Below are positions 1-10,198 of a DNA stretch of 64,000 nt, one piece after another. The notes below the pieces were generated by a model, which had not been told where the DNA came from, made no database searches, and saw nothing but the letters and a program-made list of their open reading frames with translations. The DNA comes from Pirellulales bacterium (GTDB lineage: Bacteria > Planctomycetota > Planctomycetia > Pirellulales > JACPPG01), in assembly GCA_036499395.1 (NCBI GenBank), contig DASYDW010000063.1:416817-480816 (forward strand), read 5' to 3'. A program made the position numbers and the translations under genes. Each line of letters begins with the position of its first letter. The stretch's first letter is position 1.

Positions 1-299
1 GCGACCAGCGCGACAACCAATAACACCAGGCCTACCCCCAGCGTGGTCGCGAATAGAGCCCGGGGGCGCCGCCAACGGCCGTTAAACCCTTCGACAAGTG
101 CGGCGACTTTGCCGAACCAGCCGGACCCGACCTTCGCCGACGTAGCGTCAGCGGCTTCTTTGGCCACCATCCGAGTTGTGCAGTCGGGCACTCGCAACAA
201 AACGTATTGCTCTCTTGCGGCCACCGTGCCGAGTGCTGAAGTTCCATCCGTAATCGCGAGTGACGCCCCTGCCGAGCGCGAACGAAGCGGCTGTTCCAT
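1..299 (-). CDS. Membrane protein, N-terminal part (runs off left edge)
   Basis: An uninterrupted minus-strand frame runs from an ATG at 297-299 to the window edge, about 99 codons. A stop codon lies in frame about 90 bases upstream of that ATG, so the start is bounded. The last visible part reads as a basic stretch (RWRRPR) followed by a roughly 20-residue hydrophobic segment (ALFATTLGVGLVLLVVALVA), a clear membrane helix with an expected N-in orientation. The preceding ~75 residues look soluble and cytoplasmic. No family was recognised. The charge pattern, the helix and the absence of stops argue for a real gene. No strong ribosome-binding site precedes the ATG, so the start is uncertain. 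Confidence 0.6.
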   Translation of the reverse strand, partial: MEQPLRSRSAGASLAITDGTSALGTVAAREQYVLLRVPDCTTRMVAKEAADATSAKVGSGWFGKVAALVEGFNGRWRRPRALFATTLGVGLVLLVVALV

Positions 300-856
300 G
301 AAGGGCACCGAAGCGGCTGAAGATTGAACGAGAAATGACCAAGACGACTGGGAAGACCGCGGGCAGTTCGAGAACTCGAACCTCGCGGCCTACTTCGGCC
401 TGGGGGACGCTAGTATCCCGAAGTTTCTATCGGTCCGGGATATAGCGATCTTGAGCCCTGTCGCGATGCTGAGCATTGGGTAAGCTTCGCCAGCGTCGCC
501 GTCACGGCGCCCTATGTAATGACAGCCCCCGTACCCCCAGCCCAGGCACACCGGACCTTTGAAACCCCACAAACCAAGGGCGCCAGAGAAGTAACGGCTT
601 GCTCTGACGCGGCTTACATGGGAAATTTGATCCTGGGCACCGCAACGTTGCGCCCTGGATTTCTACTCGGGGGGGACGCCTCGTCTACGGCCGCCTGTCC
701 CGAGGGAATTGCTGGCGCAAGTCGCATCGCCGAATCGACTATTGCCCTCCTCCCATAAGATTCCCCGAGTTGGCGTCGAAACGCTAACCGCTGCCGCTCG
801 CGGGATCCGTTTGTTTATTTTCGCAGCCCAAATTAGACCGGGGTTTGACAGCATCT
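300..856. other. Intergenic region upstream of metH
   Basis: About 550 bases between a leftward membrane-protein gene and rightward metH, so it must hold two divergent promoters. Short open frames on both strands show no protein-like composition. I looked for cobalamin, SAM and SAH riboswitch cores, which often precede metH, and saw none by eye. A GC-rich stretch near 680-715 could fold but was not assigned. Confidence 0.4.
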
Positions 857-3800
857 ATGGCTATCGCCAATCAAGCGCACACCCGCGAACTTCTCGAGCA
901 ACTGCTGGACGATCGTATCCTCGTGCTGGACGGCGCGATGGGCACGATGATTCAGGGGTTGAAGTACGAAGAGCAGGACTTCCGCGGCGAGCATTTCGCG
1001 GATCATCCCTTCCCCTCGCTGAAAGGGTGCAACGACCTGCTGTCGATTACCCAGCCCGAGGCGATCGAGCAAATCCATCGGCTGTACCTCGAGGCGGGCT
1101 CGGACATTATCGAGACCAACACGTTCAACGCGAATTCGCTCTCGATGGCCGACTACGGCCTGGAGCGCTATGTCCGTGATATCAACCTCGCGGCCGTGGC
1201 CTGCGCCCGCCGTGCGGTCGAAGAGATGAACGCCCGCACGCCCGACAAGCCGCGCTTCGTGGCCGGCTCGATGGGCCCGACCAAGGCACAGCTTTCCGTG
1301 GCCGGCAACGTCGATGATCCGGCCTTTCGCCCCGCGACCTTCGCCCAGATGGTCGACATGTACTACGAGCAGGTCGCGGCGCTGGTCGAAGCGGGCGTCG
1401 ACATCCTGCTGCCGGAAACCGCGTTCGATACGCTCGTGCTGAAGGCCTGCCTTTTCGCCATCGACAAATACTTCGTCGATCACGACGTGCGTTTGCCCGT
1501 GATGGCCTCGATCACGATTTTCCAGGGAGGCCGTACACTGTCGGCCCAAACCATCGAGGCGGCCTGGACGTCGATTTCGCATGCCAACCTGATGAGCGTC
1601 GGCATCAACTGCGCACTCGGCCCCGAGCAATTGCGTCCCTACCTGGAAGAACTGTCGCAGATCGCGCCGGTTTACGTCAGCTGCTATCCGAACGCCGGGC
1701 TGCCCAACGCCTTTGGCGGCTTCGATGAATCGCCCGACCAAATGGCCCGCACGCTGGCCGACTACGCGTCCAATGGCTGGCTGAACCTGGTGGGCGGTTG
1801 CTGCGGCTCGACACCGCCGCACATTCGCGCAATTGCCGAAGCAGTGCGCGGCAAGCCGTCGCGCAAGCGGCCGAAGCTGGTCGCGATGACCCGCTTCAGC
1901 GGATTAGAACCGTTCTCGCTGCGTCCCGACAGCAATTTCACCATGATCGGCGAACGTACCAACGTCACCGGCTCGAAGAAGTTTGCGCGCATGGTGCTGG
2001 CCGGCCAGTTGGAAGACGCGGTCGTCGTGGCGCGCGGCCAGGTCGAAGGGGGCGCGAACATTCTCGACGTCAACATGGACGAAGCCATGCTTGACGGCGA
2101 AGCGGCCATGACGCGCTTCCTGAACCTGATCGCCGCCGATCACGAGGTGTCGCGCATTCCGATCATGGTCGACAGCTCGAAATGGTCTGTCATCGAAGCC
2201 GGACTACGCTGCGTGCAGGGCAAAGGGATCGTCAACTCGATCAGCTTGAAAGAAGGCGAAGAGCAGTTCCTGCACCATGCCCGTTTGGCCCATCGCTATG
2301 GCGCCGCCGTAGTGGTCATGGCCTTCGACGAGAAAGGGCAGGCCACGACCAAGGAAGACAAAGTTCGCATCTGCCAGCGCGCTTACAAATTGCTGACGGA
2401 AAAAGTCGGCTTCTCGCCCACCGATATTATTTTCGATCCGAACATCCTTACCGTGGCAACGGGCATTGAGGAGCACAATCGCTACGCGATCAACTTCATC
2501 GAAGCCACGCGCGAAATCAAGCGGGTATGCCCCGGCGCCAAAGTCTCGGGCGGTGTCAGCAACATTTCGTTCTCGTTCCGCGGCAACGAGCCCGTGCGCG
2601 AGGCGATGCACGCAGCGTTCTTGTATCACGCGATCCGCGCAGGCATGGACATGGGCATCGTCAATGCCGGACAGTTGGCCGTGTACGAAGATATTCCGGC
2701 CGAGTTGCTCACGCGCGTCGAGGATGTCCTCTTCGACCGTCGGCCTGACGCAACCGAGCGTTTGATCGAGACGGCCGAATCGTTCAAGCAAGGGGGCACC
2801 AAACGCTCGACGGCCGATCTTTCATGGCGCGAGGCCGACGTGAACGAGCGCCTGTCGCACGCGTTGATCCGCGGTATCGCCGATTTCATCGAAGCCGATG
2901 CCGAAGAAGCACGGCAACTCTATCCGGCCTGTCTGGACATCATCGAAGGTCCGTTGATGGCCGGCATGCAGATCGTGGGTGACCTGTTCGGCCAGGGGAA
3001 AATGTTCCTGCCGCAGGTCGTCAAAAGTGCTCGCGTGATGAAGCGTGCCGTGGCGTACCTGATGCCCTACATGGAAGAGGAGAAGGCGCGCACCGGACGC
3101 ACGGGCCAGTCCCGTGGCAAGATCCTGATGGCCACCGTCAAAGGGGACGTGCATGACATCGGCAAGAACATCGTCGGCGTCGTGCTGGGTTGCAATAATT
3201 ACGAGGTCATCGACCTGGGTGTGATGGTTCCCTGCGAGCAGATTCTCGCAACCGCCGTCAAGGAAGGGGTCGACCTGATCGGCCTCAGCGGACTGATCAC
3301 GCCCAGCCTGGATGAGATGGTCTATGTCGCGAAGGAGATGCAGCGGCAGAACTTTCAGACTCCCCTATTGATCGGCGGAGCCACGACCAGCGCCAAGCAT
3401 ACGGCCGTCAAGATCGCGCCGTCCTACGAGCGCCCCACGATCCATGTGCTGGACGCCTCGCGCAGCGTGGGTGTGGTCGAAAAACTGTTGAATCCGAAGT
3501 CGCGTGAGCAATTCGACCAGCGCAATCGTGCCGAGCAGGCACAACTGGTCGAGTCTTATCAGCAGCGACAGCAGGTCCACCTGGTCTCTTACGATGACGC
3601 GCGGCGACAGCCGTTCGCCACCGATTGGACAAAGGTCCGGATCGATGTGCCGTCGTTCCTGGGCGTGCGCATCTTGCAGGACGTGCCACTCGCCGATCTG
3701 ACGCCATTTATCGATTGGTCTCCATTCTTTCAGGCCTGGGAATTGCGTGGCAAATACCCGAAGATCTTCGACGACGCGACCGTCGGCATGGCCGCGCGGG

Positions 3801-4561
3801 AGCTATTCGACGACGCGCAGCGGCTTTTGCATCGCATCGTCGACGAACATTTGCTGGTGGCCCGGGGCGTTTATGGTTTCTGGCCCGCCGCCTCGCAAGG
3901 GGACGATATCGTCGTGTACGCCAGCGAGCAGCGCGATCGCGAGATCGCCCGCTTTCACACGCTGCGCCAGCAATGGGAACGCAAAGGGCAAAAGACGTTC
4001 TACGCCTTGTCCGATTTCGTCGCGCCCCTGGAAAGCGGACGCAAGGATTACATCGGCGCCTTCGCCGTCACCACAGGGCTCGGAACGGATGAACTCGTGC
4101 AACGATTCGAGGCCGAGCATGACGATCATGGATCGATCCTGGTCAAGTCGCTGGCCGATCGTTTGGCCGAGGCCTTCGCCGAGATGCTGCATCAGCGAGC
4201 GCGGCGCGACTGGGGCTATGGCGGCGAAGAAAAACTCTCGAACGACGAGCTGATCGATGAGAAGTATCGCGGCATCCGCCCCGCCCCCGGTTACCCGGCC
4301 TGCCCCGACCACACCGAGAAGCGGATCCTGTTCGATCTGCTCTCGGCCGAGCGCAACGCGCAGGTCACGCTGACCGAGAACTTCGCGATGTACCCGGCGG
4401 CCAGTGTTAGCGGTCTGTACTTCGGCCACCCGGAGGCGCGCTATTTCGCCGTCGATCGTATCACGCGCGATCAGGCCGAAGATTATGCACGCCGCAAAGG
4501 CATGCCGCTCACCGAAGTCGAACGCTGGCTGGCACCAAACCTGGGATACGACCCGGGCTGA
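857..4561 (+). CDS. metH: Cobalamin-dependent methionine synthase MetH
   Basis: Transfers a methyl group from 5-methyltetrahydrofolate to homocysteine through methylcobalamin, giving methionine in the cytoplasm. About 1,234 residues, close to the 1,227 of the E. coli enzyme, with all four modules. These are a homocysteine-binding barrel ([11 protein letters not shown] near the N-terminus; zinc ligands in GINCALG and GGCCGSTPP, residues about 245-320), a pterin-binding barrel ([16 protein letters not shown] onward), a B12 module with [11 protein letters not shown] (cobalt-ligating His near 766), and a C-terminal SAM-binding reactivation domain ([19 protein letters not shown]). ATG 857 is preferred; a TTG at 845 is in frame with nothing better upstream. 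It is a single gene with no partner next to it. The identification is secure; only the start is uncertain. Confidence 0.97.
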   Translation: MAIANQAHTRELLEQLLDDRILVLDGAMGTMIQGLKYEEQDFRGEHFADHPFPSLKGCNDLLSITQPEAIEQIHRLYLEAGSDIIETNTFNANSLSMADYGLERYVRDINLAAVACARRAVEEMNARTPDKPRFVAGSMGPTKAQLSVAGNVDDPAFRPATFAQMVDMYYEQVAALVEAGVDILLPETAFDTLVLKACLFAIDKYFVDHDVRLPVMASITIFQGGRTLSAQTIEAAWTSISHANLMSVGINCALGPEQLRPYLEELSQIAPVYVSCYPNAGLPNAFGGFDESPDQMARTLADYASNGWLNLVGGCCGSTPPHIRAIAEAVRGKPSRKRPKLVAMTRFSGLEPFSLRPDSNFTMIGERTNVTGSKKFARMVLAGQLEDAVVVARGQVEGGANILDVNMDEAMLDGEAAMTRFLNLIAADHEVSRIPIMVDSSKWSVIEAGLRCVQGKGIVNSISLKEGEEQFLHHARLAHRYGAAVVVMAFDEKGQATTKEDKVRICQRAYKLLTEKVGFSPTDIIFDPNILTVATGIEEHNRYAINFIEATREIKRVCPGAKVSGGVSNISFSFRGNEPVREAMHAAFLYHAIRAGMDMGIVNAGQLAVYEDIPAELLTRVEDVLFDRRPDATERLIETAESFKQGGTKRSTADLSWREADVNERLSHALIRGIADFIEADAEEARQLYPACLDIIEGPLMAGMQIVGDLFGQGKMFLPQVVKSARVMKRAVAYLMPYMEEEKARTGRTGQSRGKILMATVKGDVHDIGKNIVGVVLGCNNYEVIDLGVMVPCEQILATAVKEGVDLIGLSGLITPSLDEMVYVAKEMQRQNFQTPLLIGGATTSAKHTAVKIAPSYERPTIHVLDASRSVGVVEKLLNPKSREQFDQRNRAEQAQLVESYQQRQQVHLVSYDDARRQPFATDWTKVRIDVPSFLGVRILQDVPLADLTPFIDWSPFFQAWELRGKYPKIFDDATVGMAARELFDDAQRLLHRIVDEHLLVARGVYGFWPAASQGDDIVVYASEQRDREIARFHTLRQQWERKGQKTFYALSDFVAPLESGRKDYIGAFAVTTGLGTDELVQRFEAEHDDHGSILVKSLADRLAEAFAEMLHQRARRDWGYGGEEKLSNDELIDEKYRGIRPAPGYPACPDHTEKRILFDLLSAERNAQVTLTENFAMYPAASVSGLYFGHPEARYFAVDRITRDQAEDYARRKGMPLTEVERWLAPNLGYDPG

Positions 4562-4652
4562 GTCGAAAACACTCTGTACCAGGATGCCAGCTCACACGCC
4601 GTATGAGCGTACGCTTGACGTCTCTGCCGATGGTCTCACCCGGCGACCGTGA

Positions 4653-5699
4653 TCAACGTCGCCGGCCGGCCACAATGAGAATGCCGGCCAGTGCCATGCC
4701 GGAAAGCGCGAAACTCGAAGGCTCGGGCACCGGCGTGAGAAGAACGCTATCGATTTCGACGCCGAATCTTGCGTCGGCCAGGATTTGCCCACCGTTGTTT
4801 ATGGCTCTGGCATCCTGCAGCACCCATCCGGACGACGGGTCGATCAGTGAGTTCAGGTCGATCATCGTTCCACCTGCATACAGGAACGCGTGCTGCGCAC
4901 CATTCCCGGTAATGGCCGACATGCCCACCACTTGACCGTTGTCGTTGATGCTGGCAGCCGAGCTGGATGTTCCACCGAGCGTCCCTAGGTCGTGCATCAT
5001 GCCGCCCGAATAAAGGAAGGCATGCTGCACACTGCTGGTCGTGAGTGAGTAGCCTACGACCTGGCCACTATTGTTGACGTCGTAGCCTTCGCTATTTGTG
5101 CCGCCAAGCGTTCCAAGATCATGCAGCGATCCGCCCGAGTAGAGGAACGCGTGATCGGCGGTATCACCGGTGATGTTCGACGATCCCGCGATCTGACCAT
5201 TGTTGCTGATCGCATTACCGTGACCCTCGGTCCCTCCCAGCGTGCCTAAGTCATGCATCGCGCCGCCGGAGTACAGGAACACATGGCCATTCGAATCCCC
5301 CGTCACCTCGCCACTGTCGTTGACGTCATAGCCTTTGCTAAACATCGCCCCGTCGAGCGAGCCGAGGTCGTGCATTGTGCCACCGGAATAGAGAAAGGCG
5401 TGGCTGCCGGGGCCGCTGTCGACGGCCGAGTAGCCCGCCACATCACCGGCATTGTTAATGCCTTCGGCGAAACTGAATGACCCACCGAGCGTGCCGAGAT
5501 CGGTCAAAGACCCGTTCGAATAAAATACGGCGTGATTGCTTCCAAAGCCCGCCATTTGGCCGGCATTGTTGAGGCTCGTGAAACTTGCGGCGCTACCCAG
5601 GTCCAGAATGCTGTAAGCGACTGTTGCCCTGGCGCAGTTCGGCGCCAGTATGCCGGCGACCGTAACGGCAACGATGATCAAGTTGCGAATCAAGCTCAT
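4653..5699 (-). CDS. HAF-repeat protein with PEP-CTERM anchor
   Basis: Predicted exported protein of 348 residues. An N-terminal signal peptide (hydrophobic core about residues 5-24) is followed by roughly seven tandem repeats of about 40 residues. Each repeat contains the HAF pattern (HAFLYSGG, then MHDLGTLGG) and an N-N/D-x-G-Q-V-x-G strand, which suggests a beta-propeller-like fold. The C-terminus carries a PEP-CTERM signal: VPEPSSFAL, a hydrophobic helix, then GRRR. PEP-CTERM proteins are processed by an exosortase and retained at or released from the surface; no exosortase gene is in this window. GAGGAA lies about 7 bases upstream of the ATG and supports the start. The molecular role of HAF proteins is unknown. 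Confidence 0.88.
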   Translation of the reverse strand: MSLIRNLIIVAVTVAGILAPNCARATVAYSILDLGSAASFTSLNNAGQMAGFGSNHAVFYSNGSLTDLGTLGGSFSFAEGINNAGDVAGYSAVDSGPGSHAFLYSGGTMHDLGSLDGAMFSKGYDVNDSGEVTGDSNGHVFLYSGGAMHDLGTLGGTEGHGNAISNNGQIAGSSNITGDTADHAFLYSGGSLHDLGTLGGTNSEGYDVNNSGQVVGYSLTTSSVQHAFLYSGGMMHDLGTLGGTSSSAASINDNGQVVGMSAITGNGAQHAFLYAGGTMIDLNSLIDPSSGWVLQDARAINNGGQILADARFGVEIDSVLLTPVPEPSSFALSGMALAGILIVAGRRR

Positions 5700-6581
5700 T
5701 CAGAATTTTCCTCGATCGGAGTTTCAAGAGGATCGGCGATATCGGTACATCAAAAGCAAAAGACCGCCTAACAGTCCAAGAGCTACAGACGCTGACCCTG
5801 GGGTATGCCGAAGTGCAGCTGTGAGCCGCACGCGTCGCGGCCGAAGCCGTTCACATGATTCGGGAAGCAGGGCGCTGGAACGAAATGCAAACGGTAAGAG
5901 TTACGTTTGGCCAGCGTGCCCCTTGGATCGAGAGAGGTAGCAAAGGCGAGATTACATGCCAGCAATGGCCCGTGCAAGTGCTGGCAAGATATTCGCCTTG
6001 AGACGATATCGTGCAGTTTAAGTGCCCGAACTTACACGACTTCACTCGGCCAGTTCGAAGTATGTTATGTGCCCGTTATTGCTTTTGAAGTATGAAGGAA
6101 ACGCGAAATCGTCAAAACCCGCGAGATTTGTGTGTAGCAAATGCTTGACGGCGGTGATATTCCTCCCCAAACTGGCGGTCGCGTTTCCTAGGGCAGGAGG
6201 GGCGTTCTCAAATGGTTCTCACGGTGGGGCTACTTCCGCGGTACCTGCGGAGCGGTAATCGCCGCACCGTTTCTTCGAACTGCGTCACGCTGAGTCGCTA
6301 ATGCGCAAGCTCTCGTAAATCGAGCGCTCACAAATCTCGACTGGCGGGAAAAACCTTCGCTCCCCGCGATTGATGATTCGTTCCGCGCTCGCACTCGCGC
6401 GCCATCTTTTCCCGCCCTCGATATGACGCGATAGCTGGCGCGCGATCCCCCGATTTAATCGGACCATCGCCAAGAACGAGCGTGCCTGCGACCTCGTGCC
6501 ACAGCAACTCGCGACCGTTTGCCAATTCACCGATTGCCCCGCAGCAAGAACAACTATCGAACACCACACAGAGAACGAGCC
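5700..6581. other. Long intergenic region between divergent surface-protein genes
   Basis: About 880 bases with no convincing gene. Open frames are short, overlap one another on both strands and lack a signal peptide, repeat or family motif. It separates two divergently transcribed PEP-CTERM genes and must hold both promoters. No tRNA, riboswitch or clear terminator was recognised. Confidence 0.4.
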
Positions 6582-8453
6582 ATGTTGAACTCGATGAACC
6601 ATCGTATCCCAATGCCCGAGCCTCGCGCGGCCGCATCGAATCCGCCGCGTTTCTTCGGCTCTGCTGCTCTGCTCACACTCGCCGCGATTGCTCTATGCGC
6701 CGCGCCCACTCGCGCTGCGCAGATCTTCGTCACCAACTTCGACGACGGCACGATCGAAACCTACACCACCGCAGGGGCGAGTGTGAATCGCCCTTTGGTG
6801 TCGAATCTGATCCGCCCGACGGGCATCGCGGTCGCTGGGTCGAACGTGTTTGTCGCTAAATACTTTGACAACACGGGAACCGGCAGCATTGCGGAATACA
6901 CGACCGACGGGCAACTCGTGAACGCCGCTCTGGTCCCGGTTCTGTATCACCCCACTAGCATTGCCGTCTCGGGAAATAATCTGTACGTGACGAACAACGG
7001 AATCACCGCAAACAGCGGGACCGTGAGTGTGTACACCACGGCGGGAAAGCTCGTGGGCTCGGGCTTGGCGCGCGCGTTGTCGAATCCCGTCGGCATCGCC
7101 GTCTCGGATACCAAAGTCTTTGTCGTCAGCGCCGGTAGTGGCGGGAATGGCAAGGGAGTGGTCGGCGAATACACGACCGCGGGCGTAACGGTGAACAAGA
7201 ACCTGATCACAGGATTGAACAATCCCGGGGGCATCACCGTTGCCGGAGGGAATCTGTACGTGACGAACATCGCCTCGGGAACGGTGGGCGAATACACCGT
7301 CGACGGACAACCGATCAACAGCTCGCTGATTACGGGACTGGATAGCCCAGGCCCGATCACGGCCTTGGGATCGCATCTCTATATCACCAACGAATACCTG
7401 GGAACGATCAGCGAATACACGACCTCGGGCGCGCCGGTGAACACGACGCTCGTCACCGGCCTGTCCTACCCGCGCGGCATTGCGATCGTGCCCGAGCCGG
7501 CCGCCTGGATCCTGCTGGCCGCTGGCATCGGGATGTTGTTTGTCCGTGGATTACGCAAGAGCGTCGCAGCATCGATCAGAAATAAATGCCAGGCTAAACC
7601 CGCATTTCGCGCGCAGTTGGTGGCAATGCTCGTCGGGGCCGCGATCACCACGTTCGCCGGGAATGCGCGTGCCACGGATCTCAGCAACTCACTGGCGCTG
7701 ACCTATTCGGATGGCCAGGGCCACACGATGGCCTATCGATTGTTTCTGCCCGACGGCTTTGGCACGCCGGGAGAGGAGTTTCCGCTGGTCCTGTTTCTGC
7801 ATGGATCGGGCGAGAGCGGCACCGACAACACCGATCAAGTGACGAACCATATCGACGGTTTGATTTCCGCCACGCGCAGCGGCCCTTACTCGGCCTTCTT
7901 GCTCGCTCCGCAACTGCCGACCTCGTCAGGATTCGGTTCGTACAACCCTCAGGATTTGACGATGCAAATCCTCCAGCAAGTCGAGGCCGCTTATCCCGTG
8001 GAGACCAACCGGATGTACATTACGGGGCTTTCGATGGGAGGATTTGGAACGTTCGAATACATCAGCGAGTTTCCCAACATGTTCGCGGCCGCTGTTCCCC
8101 TGTCAGGCGGCGGAAACGACAGCCCGCAGAATGCCGCGGCGATCAAGAACGTGCCGACCTGGATTTTCCACGGCGACGCCGATCAAACCGTGCCGGTCGG
8201 AGATTCGGTCGATATGTATCAGGCGCTTGCCAATGCGGGGGGCCATCCAAAGATGACCATCATTCCCGGCGGCCCGCATGATATTTGGGAGCAAGTCTAC
8301 GGCGACTCGACCGTGAACCAATACGGCGTTTATCCGTGGATGTTCTCCCAGCAATTGAGCACGTCGATACCTGAGCCATCGACATTCGCGCTGGTCGCGG
8401 CGGGCGTGATTGCGATTGCGGTCAGCAAAAAAAGATGGCGGCGGGCGACGTAA
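6582..8453 (+). CDS. Fused secreted protein: NHL-like propeller, internal PEP-CTERM, esterase, terminal PEP-CTERM
   Basis: One open frame of about 623 residues that reads like two exported proteins joined in frame. Part one (to about residue 325) has a signal peptide, then repeats of the type ITGLxxPxGIxVxGxxLYVTN with GTVGEYT strands, typical of NHL or streptogramin-lyase-like propellers, and ends in a full PEP-CTERM signal (VPEPAAWILLAAGIGML then RGLRK, from nt 7488). Part two begins with a second signal-peptide-like segment (ATG at 7626, LVGAAITTFAGNARA). It continues as an alpha/beta-hydrolase of the PHB-depolymerase/dienelactone-hydrolase type: LVLFLHGSGESG oxyanion loop, nucleophile elbow GLSMGG, Asp in FHGDADQTVP and His in GGPHDIWEQ. 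It ends in a second PEP-CTERM (IPEPSTFAL then KKRWRR). ATG 6582 is chosen because it precedes the signal peptide directly; an in-frame ATG at 6519 adds non-hydrophobic residues. Confidence 0.85.
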   Translation: MLNSMNHRIPMPEPRAAASNPPRFFGSAALLTLAAIALCAAPTRAAQIFVTNFDDGTIETYTTAGASVNRPLVSNLIRPTGIAVAGSNVFVAKYFDNTGTGSIAEYTTDGQLVNAALVPVLYHPTSIAVSGNNLYVTNNGITANSGTVSVYTTAGKLVGSGLARALSNPVGIAVSDTKVFVVSAGSGGNGKGVVGEYTTAGVTVNKNLITGLNNPGGITVAGGNLYVTNIASGTVGEYTVDGQPINSSLITGLDSPGPITALGSHLYITNEYLGTISEYTTSGAPVNTTLVTGLSYPRGIAIVPEPAAWILLAAGIGMLFVRGLRKSVAASIRNKCQAKPAFRAQLVAMLVGAAITTFAGNARATDLSNSLALTYSDGQGHTMAYRLFLPDGFGTPGEEFPLVLFLHGSGESGTDNTDQVTNHIDGLISATRSGPYSAFLLAPQLPTSSGFGSYNPQDLTMQILQQVEAAYPVETNRMYITGLSMGGFGTFEYISEFPNMFAAAVPLSGGGNDSPQNAAAIKNVPTWIFHGDADQTVPVGDSVDMYQALANAGGHPKMTIIPGGPHDIWEQVYGDSTVNQYGVYPWMFSQQLSTSIPEPSTFALVAAGVIAIAVSKKRWRRAT

Positions 8454-8489
8454 GCGCAGCGCCGCGACATGTCTCGGCATGAACCGTCT

Positions 8490-9647
8490 TCACGGTGCCG
8501 CCACATTTTCTCCGCCGGCGCGCGTGGAGAGCGCCTGGTAGACGCCGACCGGCCCGCTCTCGATCCAATTAGCGGGCGTGCCCCGCGTGAGGATCGTTCT
8601 GTCGCGCGACGACCCTTGCGGCACGTAGTTCACCGCATCGATCGCCTGATCGACGAAGCGGACGCTGCCATCAGCAAAGAGAAAGTTCGCACCGCCGGGA
8701 TGCGACGAGCGAAAGCCGCTCATGCGATGATTGGCCGGAAACTCATGCGCGCTACTGTTGCAGGCGCCGGGCGCTTGCGCCAGAAAAACGTGTGCGCGGT
8801 TCGCCAATGTCTGCAGGACCGGATACTGGTTGAGCGGCATGATCGTCGTACCGAAAGGCCCGCCCGAGATGTAACCGTCGAACCAGGAAACGTCGGCAAA
8901 GATCCAGCCCCAGAACGGCAGTTGTTCACCACTTTGAAGCCCGTCAAGCTGTTCGCCGATGGCAGGCGCGCTGTCGGTAAGATTTCGCCGGGCGGGCCAG
9001 CGTTTGCCCTGCGCTCCTTCGCCCATCAGGAACGTGTGGCTCAGCCCATCGCCGATCGCGGCGGCGGTCGTTCGAAGGTTGATCGCAAATATCCCGCGCT
9101 CCCAAGCGGGTACGACCTCGCCATGATCACACAGCGCGTCGTTCACGCCGGCCGAAAAAATGTAATCTTGTGCACCGAACATAAACGTCCGGACCGGCGC
9201 CTCCGCCAGGCCGGTGCGGATCGTGGCCTGGATCGGATTCTCTTTGTCGTCCGAAGGGCAAATGAATGTGCTGATCGAACATGCGACCAGGCTGGGTGAT
9301 TGGGCAAACCAATCTGCGGCGTTCTTGCTCGTGTCATAGAGAGACGCGATCGCGGCCTGCTGCAGGTGAGGCAATAACAGTGTGCAGGCGCTCGGCCCGA
9401 AGTCCGCTGTGGTCGCATCGTGCGGATTCGCCTGCAACAGGCAACCCGAGACGAATACTCCGTGCGTCCCGAGATAAGCGTGATGGGCGAGCCCTAACTG
9501 CCGCAAGTTATTTTGGCACTGCGCGCGACGCGCGGCTTCGCGCGCCGCATGCACGGTGGGGAGTAACAAGGCGACAAGAATCCCGACGATCGCGGCGACG
9601 ATCAGAACTTCAATCAGCGTGAAGCCGGCGCGCAACGTGGATTGCAT
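8490..9647 (-). CDS. DUF1559 family type II secretion-like pseudopilin
   Basis: About 385 residues. The N-terminus has a prepilin cleavage and methylation signal (RAGFTLIEVLIVAAIVGILVAL) followed by REAARRAQCQNNLRQLGLAHHAY, the hallmark of the DUF1559 family that is massively expanded in Planctomycetes. The C-terminal part shows the H-x9-DG element (HPGGANFLFADGSVRF). Such proteins are predicted to be processed by prepilin peptidase and assembled into, or displayed by, a pseudopilus-like structure in the envelope; individual functions are unknown. The start at 9647 is supported by AGGGA 8 bases upstream and by the position of the prepilin leader. The open frame extends another 124 codons upstream without protein-like character. 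It faces the esterase fusion gene convergently, 36 bases apart. Confidence 0.93.
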   Translation of the reverse strand: MQSTLRAGFTLIEVLIVAAIVGILVALLLPTVHAAREAARRAQCQNNLRQLGLAHHAYLGTHGVFVSGCLLQANPHDATTADFGPSACTLLLPHLQQAAIASLYDTSKNAADWFAQSPSLVACSISTFICPSDDKENPIQATIRTGLAEAPVRTFMFGAQDYIFSAGVNDALCDHGEVVPAWERGIFAINLRTTAAAIGDGLSHTFLMGEGAQGKRWPARRNLTDSAPAIGEQLDGLQSGEQLPFWGWIFADVSWFDGYISGGPFGTTIMPLNQYPVLQTLANRAHVFLAQAPGACNSSAHEFPANHRMSGFRSSHPGGANFLFADGSVRFVDQAIDAVNYVPQGSSRDRTILTRGTPANWIESGPVGVYQALSTRAGGENVAAP

Positions 9648-10198
9648 CGCGATATTCCCTCTCTGCAAAGCCGAAGAGAACCTGCGGCAAGAAAGGAAAC
9701 GCTCAATGGGCCGATCGAACGAGCGGCCCAACAAAAAGACTAAGGCTTTTTCCAGCCGCTTGCTACAAGTTTTTGGCGGTTCGCAGGACCCGTTTCCCGA
9801 GAACGCTGGCACCTGGAAATGCCTCGGTTCGGCAGCCCCGGTCGAAATAACCGGCCGGTCTGGCCCTTTCCCAGCCTGCCCGAATTGCCTTTCAACAGGC
9901 GCTAGCTCTGCTATACTCAAGCCTCGTGGTCGAAATTCCGCGTTCAGGCCGGTTTCGCACGCCTGGCCACTGACGCGAGTCGGCAGCCCATGCCGATATC
10001 CATTCCGGCCACTTCGCATCGCCCGCCCGAGCTAGCTGCTTGGAGATGTGCTACTGCGCCCTAGACTTGTGCGTAGCGGCCTTCCGTACCAGGGGCGGCT
10101 CCTGGGTTCATGGAATGAGATCGATGTCCTTGCGCGGCTATGATATGGGCGCGCCTGGAAATCCGATCGCGGCTTGAAAGACCGGAGGAATTCCGCAG
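9648..10198. other. Divergent intergenic region before the ATP-grasp gene
   Basis: About 550 bases with no gene. A possible sigma-70-type promoter reading rightward is TTTCAA, 16 bases, TATACT near 9890-9920, nearly 280 bases ahead of the ATP-grasp start. Nothing else was recognised. Confidence 0.3.

Noticed and set aside
300..856. A riboswitch (cobalamin, SAM or SAH) controlling metH
   Set aside because: Such elements often precede metH, but none of the conserved core words was seen, and I cannot run a covariance search. Infernal with the Rfam cobalamin, SAM and SAH models on this stretch would decide it.
833..1822. A 329-codon minus-strand frame opposite metH
   Set aside because: Antisense shadow of metH with His/Arg/Gly-rich composition and no motif.
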